NCBI GenBank assembly: GCA_032622095.1
Contig: CP136066.1
Span: 147,711,559 to 147,775,558 of the forward strand
Source: Siphonodentalium dalli
Taxonomy: Eukaryota > Mollusca > Scaphopoda > Gadilida > Siphonodentaliidae
Direction: 5' to 3'
DNA length: 64,000 nucleotides
The notes under the pieces were generated by a model that ran no database searches, was not told where the DNA came from, and was given only the letters and a program-made list of their open reading frames with translations. The translations under genes and the position numbers were made by a program. This document shows positions 54,904 through 64,000 of the stretch, piece by piece; the stretch's first letter is position 1, and every line of letters begins with the position of its first letter.

Positions 54904-55861
54904 ACACATGTTTCAAAATAATGACATCTACATGCAAGCCAGCCTGTTATGATGGTATAGATTATCTCACACCAATTTTAGCCTGAAACATGTTCAGCCT
55001 CCGGTAAAAATTATGTCTTTGTTTGCATGGATAGAAAGACCTGTAGCTAGAGGGTGTATTCGAATCCATGTTCCTCTGTGCTCTCGAACCATCAAGATGT
55101 GACCCGAGTGTCCAATTTGAACACTGAGAACATGAAGGTCAGGAACAGACCAAGAGTTCTTGAATTCGGGGAGTCAGAACATGTGAACATGTTATTCGTG
55201 TGTTCCTGGCCTGTTCTCGTGTATTCAAATCGGCAAGAGAATGTTTGCGGTATTCGGTCTTTGTGAAGAATCAGGAATGTGTACTCCTATACACCCAGAG
55301 TGTCAGTACTAGTGTAAGTTGTTTTTAAAGAGGACAAGTATAAACTGCAGTGTACCTGTGAGTGCTATTGTCAGATTTGTGCCCTGGACTGTTACTAAAA
55401 AATGTGTCTCTCTGTGTGTGTGAGCATTACTGTGTGTACTTATGTGAGCCAGTGTGGTGATTTATTGGTTTTTAGTTATGCACCAGTTAACAATGCTATT
55501 TTTAACTAACTTTTCTTTATTCTTGTTGGCTCTTTGGTTTCCCTCCAAAATTCAGTTATAGCAGGGAGTTAGAGTATGACAGTCAGAGAGTGTAGAGATA
55601 TTAAATACCTGAGTTAATAACTTGTGAGAGTCTTTTCACAGTGACTTTTATTATCTTAAAGACATATTAAAGACATATTATAGACTTGTTCGGGTGCGTG
55701 AAACTGATAAGTTAGTACTCAGGCTTAATGCCAACCTGGGGAATGTAGCATTCTACTAACATCGCCGAAAATTTTCAAAGAAATTGACCATCAGTAACCA
55801 CTCCATAGAAAGACTTTGACAGGTATATAAAGCCTATATATCGAAAGTTTGTGTACATATA
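54904..55861 (+). other. Sequence without recognised gene
   Basis: A 70-residue open frame lies at 55054-55266, near loosely inverted GAACATG words. No family is recognised. Confidence 0.4.
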
Positions 55862-56079
55862 CAGTAATGCTCTAAGTAATCGACTTTCTTAACCACAGCA
55901 GAATTATGGGTAACTTTTCAGGATTTAGTCTGAAATATGGCTTGTTGCCATTCATCGGAAAGCTCTCGGGGTTCGAGAGCTTTCCGATGAATGGCAACAA
56001 GCCATATTTCCGACTAAATCCTGAAAAGTTACCCATAATTCTGCTGTTGTTAAGAAGTCGATTTCTTAGAGCATTACGG
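55862..56079. mobile_element. Palindromic MITE, family E, copy 2
   Basis: A complete copy flanked by TA on both sides. It starts CAGTAATGCTCTAAGTAATC and ends CTTAGAGCATTACGG, with a GGGGTTC-centred loop. The open frame 55906-56100 is palindrome-derived. Confidence 0.88.
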
Positions 56080-57077
56080 TATTTACGTGTATTGATGTAA
56101 TTAGTAAATATTCATGATGACAGCTATTCTAAGTGGAGTCCCCATTTTCCTTTACCATGACTCAATAAAGAGCATTCCCTGTTAAGCCTATTTCCGATAT
56201 GGTGCAAATAAAGAGCGTTTGTGTATGTGATTACTTATTAAAACCTGATTATTATCCCTCCTTCAAAAAGTGTTATATATATATAATTGGATGTTCAAAC
56301 TAACCACGGCCAATGTTTACATCTTTTATAATGCTATTGTTATGCGTAATTGACACAAAGAAGTTGATAATATATATGCCCAATGCCATATACACATAGA
56401 TAAACTGGCTAACAGCATAAGACAGTGACAAATTGGTATAAATTAAAATATGTATAAGAAGTCGAAAATCTTGAAGCTTATGGCTATCGTTTTGTTTTGA
56501 TATTAACCCTAATCGCTATGTCATTGTCACATTTTAAATCAAGTGACCACACCGACCGCTGATCATGTGACGTCAATCACGTGACTTCGTCTTCCGAATT
56601 TATTGTTTTTCGTTATAAAAACCAAATTAGCGATTAAACACAAGATTATTTGGGCAAATTGGACATTTTAATTAAATAATATAGGTATATTGAAAGAAAA
56701 TACTAACAAATTTTCAGAATAATATTCCTTTAATGGTATAGTCTACATGTCAAATTGTGTTCTGTTAATTATCCTTCAATGGGGAGAATACACTTTATTA
56801 TACACTTGAGGTCATACATTAAGGGGTTTCCACACCTGAGCTATGTCAGGGTGTGGAATGTTAAGATGAACATACACAGAAAACTACCTAATTGTTAAGC
56901 TAGTGCACCAACTGGAGGAATCTATGCCACCTGAAGACCACATCAAACCTATTTTGTAACAATAAAAATGTAAAAAAGGTGACTTTAATCATATCTTTAG
57001 AAGGGAAATCTTGCGAAGAGCGTTCTCAGCAAATATACAAAATTATTGGAAATGAATAACTGCCATAAAAAGTGATA
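56080..57077 (+). other. Sequence without recognised feature
   Basis: AT-rich; CACGTGAC / GTCAATCACGTGAC words near 56567-56584 are the only conspicuous motif. No gene is seen. Confidence 0.4.
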
Positions 57078-57177
57078 TCTTTCTGATGAATGGCAACAAG
57101 CCATATTTCCGACTAAATCCTGAAAATTACCCATAATTCTGCTGTGGTTAAAGAGTCAATTATTTAGGGCATTACTG
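57078..57177. mobile_element. Palindromic MITE, family E, copy 3 (right half only)
   Basis: It contains GATGAATGGCAACAAGCC through TATTTAGGGCATTACTG and is followed by TA. The left arm is absent. Confidence 0.85.
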
Positions 57178-59588
57178 TACCTTGGTGATCATTATGCCCC
57201 AGATTAACTGGGACATTTGTACTTAAAACCTATGAATTCCCTTTATAATAGATCATATCGACAATTTCTTTTTGTCAATATTGCCCACTGCAATCATGAC
57301 AAACATAAGCATGCCATCAAAGAAGCTTTATTGTTATTATTAAATAGATCGTCTGGTTTAAAGGAAGTAACATAGTGCTTGTTTTTTCGCTATGGTCACA
57401 ATTTATTATCGCCAATACCTGTAATTTAGGGCAAAAATGTGTGTAGCGGAAGCATCAAATTATCTAAATCAGTGAATTCACTCACACCAATCTGAAGTGT
57501 TATGGCAACTAATGCTCGCAGCCATTACCTGGTTGATGTGTGCATTATGAAAATCCCAGTTGGGAGTGACATTATATTTTATGTGTACTTTTACCATTCT
57601 ATTTTTCGTTCAATTATAAAGAGGCATTCAGGGTTCCAAACCTCAATTTACAACAACTACATACAAATTATTATTTAATGACTCGTCTATTATGTCTGGG
57701 CTGCCAACTACTTGTATATTCCCGAGAGCAACATCATTACACAAATATACACCTAGTATATGTTCACCAGTTTGGTACAAAATAATTATCTCTCGTAATA
57801 TCAATTAGGAATATTCTATGGGATTCATTTCTAGACAATGAACTTTCACATTGTGTATCATATTCTGAAATTACATTATTCGGTTTGTGAAATTGTGCCT
57901 TCAGATGGAAAACCAGGAATACAAAGTCCTCAAGAGAATTTAGCAGTCTTGTAAAAATCGAATCAAAGACCTTCACACCAATACGATGCTTGATTAGTCG
58001 TGGCATTGAGTTGCTAGCAATGCGTCATTGTTGTGCGATGTAAGATAAGTTATTAGTTAGCTCACGCCACTAGCTGCACATAAACCACATTAATCGAACT
58101 TCATTGATTCCAAACAATCTTTGGATGATTTGCCCAAATTTCTTTAAATAGTGAAACTTTTTCTCTCCATGAAAAATTAAGCAACCAGGCATTAGACAGG
58201 CATTATGTACATGTAGGTGAATTATTCAGCAGCAACAATTGAAGAATTTTAGTGAGCCAAAGTCTGTCCAACAAATGTGAAATTTACTAGTCTTATTTAC
58301 TGTGTATTGAGGCTTGAACATTTTGGGGGCTTTTTATAATTATAATAAACTGAGAACTGGACCAAGGATTTGAATGTTGACACCCTGGATATAGTGTGTC
58401 TTGACATTTGCAGAATGATCGAGGCCCCCAGAGAGTGAATTTAGTGATGCTTCTCCACACAGGGTATAACATATCAAAAGTCAGACACACTAAATCCTGA
58501 CTTGAATGTTGAATTGTGGTGAGGAAAAAGGAATTTTAAGTGGGAGTGGCACTAATGTCAGTGGTTTATGCTCTATTGCATGTCAGTCTGAAATAGCTCT
58601 GGCTGTATTCTCCGCATATTGTGAAAAGTGTTTAGCAGGAGTTGTATGCCATAATTTAGGCTGAATTGATGGCAAACTCGAATATCAATTAGGAACTTCG
58701 AACCTGTATATATTGAATCTGTCAGGTTGCAACATTTAACATTCTTAATAGGTTTGTGTATAGACTCTCGGATGATTAAGTTCCAATCAAGTATTCCGAT
58801 ATAATCAGGAAGTAATTTATCTTAGTTCTGTTCCTTTCATCACTGTTAAAGCTTTTTCTAGTCCCTCGACTGTTATTGGGGCATGTGTTTTATCTCATCT
58901 TTAAGGCACATTAGCGTTATGAAGTCTATAGTCAGTGCAGTTGTCACCGTTTATGCTATTCTTGTTCATAATATCCACCAATTCACCTTCGGAATGTTCA
59001 AATCATCATGTCGGTGCACTTATCCTGTGTGTGAACATGTTTCTAAAATCGAAAAATTTTCCCTTACCTTCTTTGAATGTTCAACACTTGCCAGTATAGT
59101 TTCCTTCTCCTGTAGGTGTGGGTACAGATTATAAAATCTCATCTAAAATCTTCAACACATGTTGATACAATTTCATCTATCCTGTTTGAATACAACATTG
59201 ATTTTGTAATGTTCAATTTGTGCCTCATTAAAGCACTATATAATATCGTGGGGAGGTGCTTAATTGTAAATGTTAATATCACCACTGGAAAGTACAATTT
59301 ATGCTACATGTAGTAATTAGTTTCACCATAGTCTGGGGGGTTACTTTAATAGTTATAAATTTCAAAATCACCTCTGAAATGTGTAACCACTGTGAAATTA
59401 ATGAACAGAAGTATTAATTTGTACTTGATTTCGTAGTATTGTTATCTGAGGCAGTAAAACATCCTAATTTCACACAATGACAAACATCCTAATTTTGTGT
59501 GAGTAGCAAGATTTGTTTACAACCAGCTATTCAACCATGTTGCGGCATTAAATAACACCAAACCTGGGCTCTATAATACTTTCAGTTA
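57178..59588 (+). other. Sequence mostly without recognised feature
   Basis: A short family F fragment (GGCCCCCAGAGAGTGAATTT) lies near 58423. Open frames are short and match no family I know. Confidence 0.4.
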
Positions 59589-59801
59589 CAGTAATGCCCT
59601 AAATAATCGACTCCTTAACCACAGCATAATTATGGGTAATTTTTCATGATTTAGTCGGAAATATGGCTTGTTGACATTCATCGGAAAGCTCTCAGTGAGA
59701 GCTTTCCGATGAATGGCAACAAGCTATATTTCCGACTAAATCCTGAAAAATTACCCATAATTCTGCTGTGGTTAAGGAGTCGATTACTTAGGGCATTACT
59801 G
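59589..59801. mobile_element. Palindromic MITE, family E, copy 4
   Basis: A complete copy with TA at both edges (59587-59588 and 59802-59803). Arms of about 100 bp are nearly perfect; the loop is GCTCTCAGTGAGAGC. Confidence 0.9.
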
Positions 59802-60464
59802 TATACTGAGATCAATTTAGATGGGAATCTGAGCATTCTGATCCAACCAATATTGGATCATTCGGCAGACTAAATTATGAAGCAATTGAATTATAAATAA
59901 CCTTTCAAACTGATCCAATCATTATGGGTTTATTCGGCAGACTAAATTATGAATCAATTGAAATATAAATAACCTTTCGAACTGCGTTTCAGGAATCTTG
60001 GGATCTCGATCCCTCTGTTGTGTAGTTAATTCTCTGTTTTCTAGCTCCAGCGACTAAAATGGAATAAATCATGGATTTCTAATAAAAGAGAGATTTCTCA
60101 ATTGATCCACTGTTTTTTTTAAATAAACATCCATTTATCACATCGTCTGCAATGTGTAAGGGAAATGGGACATAGACAATCAAACGGCATTTGCTTTGAT
60201 ACTATCCGAATTCAGAAATTCATGTATCGCTTTACTTAGAAACCACATGATCAGGGATGTGGCGACAGGGGGTTGAGGGGGTGCATACTTTGACCAAAAT
60301 GTTCAGTAGTTGATAGATCAAATCTTCTCGTTCCAGCTTGGGATATCGGTTTGGTTGATGCTGTTTTTGGACTGAGTTTCTCTTCTATAACGGACTTTAT
60401 GCCCAGAATAATGGGTGTGAGTTAATTTGCTTCTTTAATATGTCTTCGTATTAGGTCAAATGGA

Positions 60465-60563
60465 TGCTTTGTGAGGCTCCCAATGGGGGATTCGCAAATA
60501 TAAGACAATGCACTGTCACAATATCTTTAATGGTGCATCAGTGAAGCTCCCATCATGAAAGTG
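60465..60563. mobile_element. Family A fragment
   Basis: GTGAGGCTCCCAATGGGGGA, ATATAAGACAATGCACTG and CTCCCATCATGAAAGTGT represent the right part of a family A element without TTAA. Confidence 0.55.
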
Positions 60564-60606
60564 TCAACTCTTTAATAGTGCCTGGGCTGTCTTACCAGAT
60601 CAACTA

Positions 60607-60742
60607 CAGTAATGCCCTAATTAATCGACTCCCTAACCACAGCAGAATTATGGGTAACCTTTCAGGATTTAGTCGGAAATATACTGAAAAGTTACCCATA
60701 ATTCTGCTGTGGTTATGGAGTCGATTAATTAGGGCATTACTG
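60607..60742. mobile_element. Palindromic MITE, family E, copy 5 (internally deleted)
   Basis: TA-flanked, starting CAGTAATGCCCTAATTAATC and ending with its exact complement. The central GCTTTCCGATGAATGG part is missing, leaving a shorter palindrome of 136 bp. A 167-residue open frame (60578-61081) starts in it and is not accepted as a gene. Confidence 0.88.
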
Positions 60743-61887
60743 TATATCAGTCTCTTTGAAAAGCCGACGAAAATCATACATCAGATATATGTCTCTAGAA
60801 CTCTATTAAAATTAGGTTCTGTTTTGAAGGGATTCCCTCTATTTCATTGTAGAGTGACGCAGACTACGCACGATTTTATTGGTTTATGGCATAACAGATC
60901 ACTTCACAGATCTGAGTTCAATGACGCATTGACAATTTTCCCACCCATTGTCAAACTCAACTATTGTTGGAAAACTGAATACAGGCGATATATCGATAAT
61001 TCATTTTACTCATTGCAATATAGGATACATCATCTTCGAGTTTTTATCAGTCGACTGATTATTCTTTCGCATATTGTCTGATCTTGTTATATTTATAACT
61101 ATATCTAAATACTATGATTTTCACAAACATTTACTAGCTATGCCTGGAATGCACTGCATATTTGGAAATGGTTGATTACGTCATGATGGGAATTTGGCGT
61201 CGTCATAGAAATGAAATATAATGGACACATCTGTTAGACTTATCAAAGAGACCGGACCTTAACCCTTTGAATCCTGAATGTTCAATTGTCCCAACCCGAG
61301 GCACCTGACATTGTATAGTGTTCCGACGATGTAACTCATAATGCTCTTAACTGGGACGTATATACATGTGTAAATCCTCAACTATATGGCAATCTTCTAT
61401 GCTAATTGAACTAGACTAGTGTGCTGTGAAATATGTCACAATGTATTTCAACGAGACAGTCTACTCCACATTCAATATACATGTAGATTATATTGCGGTC
61501 GCACTCTATATTTATAACGAAATTATTATCCTTTGCCTATGATAAAAGGCGTTTCTTAAAATGCCCCTATGAGGATGTGCAAAGAAACAGTCTCCAATTT
61601 GGCTGCTAATTAGTCAGAGGTATGAACATGTGACTCATTTGTGCATATTAGAAGCACAATTCAAGTTAATTTGTGCTTTGATCGCGAAATTTCTAACAAA
61701 ATACTTCCCACTTTTCCGACGATAAAAAGCGACTTGTTTCTCTCAAAATAGGCCTCTTCGCATGCGCGAAGAAGCAGATCCTATGTCATCAGTTTGCCTA
61801 TCAAGGTCACATGGGTAAACATGTGATGCATGTGTGTAAAGTAGAAGTACAACTCTAGTTTATATGTGCATTTATTGTATTCCGGTG
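60743..61887 (+). other. Sequence without recognised gene
   Basis: Two loosely similar blocks with GATAAAAGGCGTTTCTTAAA and GATAAAAAGCGACTTGTTTC (about 61540 and 61722) suggest an old duplication with an offset near 180 bases. No gene is recognised. Confidence 0.4.
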
Positions 61888-63510
61888 TAACAGGATATCT
61901 CCCCCCCCCCTGGATATTTCCCCCCACCCTGGATATCTTCCCCCCATGTACGACTAAAAAATAATTTCACTTATTTGATATTGTTTGGTTCTGAAATGGC
62001 CAGAAAAATGTTTTTTGAGATTGAAATTTATTTTTTATTAATTCGTATTTATTTATTTATTCTGAAAAGGCCAGAAAATGTTTTTTTTTTAATTAAATTT
62101 TTGTTTTTTTAAATGTCCAGGTCAGGATATCTTTTTGACATGTAGGTGCTGGGTGGGGGGGGGGAAGATATCCTGACCTGGACATTCCCCCCACCCAAAC
62201 CCTGACTGAAACAACTTTTTCTCAGAAGAAGTTAATTTCTCGCTGTTTCATGACTATATAAAGCAAAATAAGCAATAAAACCATAAGTTGATTTGTTGTC
62301 ATGTAGGTGCTGGGTGGGGGGGGGGGGGAAGATATCCTGACCTGAACATCTTCCCCCCACCCCAAACCCTGACTCAAACATCTTTTTCTTAGAAGAAGTT
62401 AATTTCTCGCCGTTTCATGAATATATAAAGCAAAATAAGCGATAAAACCATAAGATGATTTTTTGTCATGTAGGTGCTGGGTGGGGGGGGGGGGGAAGAT
62501 ATCCTGACCTGGACATTTTCCCCCCCCCCCCCCCCCCCCCCCACCCCAAACTCTGACTGAAACATCTTTTTCTCAGAAGAAGTTAATTTCTCGCTGTTTC
62601 ATGACTATATAAAGCCAAATAAGCAATAAAACCATAAGATAATGTTTTTGTCATGTAGGTGCTGGGTGGGGGGGGGGTTGATATCCTGATCTGGACATCT
62701 CCCCCCACCCCAAACCCTGACTCAAACAACTTTTTCTCAGAAGAAATTAATTTCTCGCTGTTTCATGACTATATAAAGCAAAATAAGCGATAAAACCATA
62801 AGATGATTTTTTTGTCATGTAGGTGCTGGGTGGGGGAGATATCCTGACCTGGACATTTTACCCCCACCCCAAACCCTGACACTAAAAACTTTTTCTCAGA
62901 AGAAGTTAATTTCTCACTGTTTCATGAATATATAAAGCAAAATAAGCGATACAACCATAAGATCATTTTCATGTAGGTGCTAGGTGGGGGGGGGGGAAGA
63001 TATCCTGACCTGGACATTTCCACCCCCCCTCCCACCCCCACACCCCAAACCCTGACTCTAAAAACTTTTCCTCAGGAGAAGTTAATTTCTCGCCGTTTCA
63101 TGACTATATAAAGCAAAACAAGCAATAAAACCATAAGATGATTTTTTTGTCATGTAGGTGCTGCGTGGGGGGGGGGGGGATATCCTGACCTGGACATCTT
63201 ACCCCCACCCCAAACCCTGACTCTAAAAACTTTTCATCAGAAGATGTTAATTTCTCGCCGTTTCATGACTAGATAAAGCAAAGGAAGCGATAAAACCATA
63301 AGATGATTTTTTTGTCATGTAGGTGTTGGGTGGGGGGGAAGATATCCTGACCTGGACATCTTCCCACCCCCCCCCCCCCCCCAAACCCTGACTCAAAAAA
63401 CTTTTTCTCAGAAGTTAATTTCTCGCTGTTTCATGAATATATAAAGCAAAATAAGCGATAAAACCATAAGTTGATTTTTTTTGTCATGTAGGTGCTGTGT
63501 GTGGGGTGGG
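61888..63510 (+). repeat. Tandem satellite with G-run/C-run hairpin in each unit
   Basis: About nine units of roughly 155-185 bp start at CATGTAGGTGCTGGGTGGGG (near 62142, 62300, 62468, 62653, 62816, 62970, 63152, 63317 and 63485). Each unit has GGGTGGGGGGGGAAGAT, a short GATATCCTGACCTGGACAT spacer, then ATCTTCCCCCCACCC, which can pair with the G-run. CTTTTTCTCAGAAGAAGTTA and a TATATAAAGCAAAATAAGCG tail complete the unit. A preface of CCCTGGATAT units lies at 61890-61945. Confidence 0.92.
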
Positions 63511-63511
63511 G

Positions 63512-63844
63512 AATTAGCAGATTTGGACACAAGTCCAAATTTTATGAATAAATTATACTCACCTGACAGAATTCATACAGAATTAGATTTATCTTAACCT
63601 CCGCAAACCGCCACTCAAAAATCGGAAACATAAAACGTTTTGTTTCGTTTGTTCCGTTTCCCAGTTAAAGTTTTTAGTTATTCCGAGCATGCGCATTGCA
63701 CATACCTGTATACTCAGTTTGATCCCATGGTGCCACAATCAGCCATGGGACAACTGTATCTGATGGGAGGGGGGCGGGAATGAATTATGTCAGGTGAGTA
63801 TAATTTATTCATAAAATTTGGACTTATGTCCAAATCTGCTAATT
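63512..63844. mobile_element. Inverted-repeat element with splice-donor-like ends
   Basis: Arms of about 55 bp (AATTAGCAGATTTGGACACA ... ACTCACCTGAC, and the complement at 63789-63844) flank about 220 bp. Each arm has its own small palindrome (TTTGGACA-AGTCCAAA) and contains CAGGTGAGTATAATTTATTC, which reads as a strong splice donor. A further ACTCACCTGACATTTC follows at about 63864. Confidence 0.75.
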
Positions 63845-64000
63845 TTATTTAAAAAATTAGCTACTCACCTGACATTTCATAGCTGCTCTGCGTAGCTCTG
63901 TTCTGATACTGTTTTCCCATGGTTCTTCCATGAAATGTTATTTCATGATTTACATCATAACATATACTGAACATTATTTACATGTGATAACCAAAACACA
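63845..64000 (+). other. Window end, unassigned
   Basis: It includes AATTAGCTACTCACCTGACA, related to the preceding inverted repeat; otherwise no feature is visible. Confidence 0.4.

Noticed and set aside
60578-61081. 167-residue open frame starting in a palindromic MITE
   Set aside because: Its first 50 codons are MITE sequence and the remainder shows no recognisable domain or codon bias.

Overview
The window is eukaryotic, animal, nuclear DNA. It is AT-rich and dominated by transposable elements. Introns are GT-AG, there is a TTAGGG-type telomeric block, SINE, LINE and LTR fossils occur, and many repeats carry the GTCCGTCCGT and CTCTAGATGGGAGCC motifs. A marine bilaterian invertebrate fits best, perhaps a mollusc or another lophotrochozoan; the sequence alone does not settle the taxon. 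Two host genes are supported. At 618-8739 (+ strand) lie three exons of a COQ8/ADCK (ABC1-type atypical kinase, coenzyme Q biosynthesis) gene. Its upstream exons precede the window and I could not find its downstream exons. At 52834-53799 (- strand) is a single-exon rhodopsin-class GPCR of 321 residues, nearest in pattern to adenosine receptors but lacking key ligand residues.

Layout. 1-9000: COQ8 exons, with introns hosting two copies of a TTAA-flanked element (C1, C2), a Helitron-like fragment and a 4.2-kb Ty3/gypsy-type LTR element (3262-7502, - strand). The LTR element keeps gag-protease but has lost the reverse transcriptase catalytic segment. Just inside its 5' LTR is a 14-nt stretch perfectly complementary to a site within the LTR, as expected for a self-priming retrotransposon. 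9700-21300: non-autonomous DNA transposons, namely a hAT-like element, TTAA-flanked families A, B and C (some nested), a pogo-like end, palindromic MITEs, a SINE and a Helitron-like element. 21660-33250: a nested stack. A family-F repeat is split by a Helitron-like element with hairpin termini, which carries a 780-bp duplication, a clean 48-bp TTAGGG insertion and a 5.5-kb foldback element built from 1.6-kb arms and an inverted minisatellite core. 33670-47340: two further Helitron-like elements and a TTAA-flanked element (J2) expanded to 10 kb by a Helitron-like insert and a 9.2-kb inverted-repeat element. That last element contains another inverted-repeat element, a GC-rich 205-bp palindrome, a SINE and a divergent tandem array. 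An ORF1-only LINE remnant and a TTAA element follow. 47980-61000: the GPCR plus five copies of a TA-flanked palindromic MITE. 61890-63850: a tandem satellite whose units each carry a G-run and a C-run able to pair, then an inverted repeat containing splice-donor-like ends.

The host genes do not form a pathway here. The strongest observations concern genome architecture: a probable self-priming LTR element, a telomere-repeat insertion with its empty site preserved nearby, several TTAA-targeting families, and Helitron-like elements with 3' hairpins. No complete transposase or replicase gene is visible, so nearly everything mobile here is non-autonomous or dead. All boundaries and repeat alignments were made by eye.
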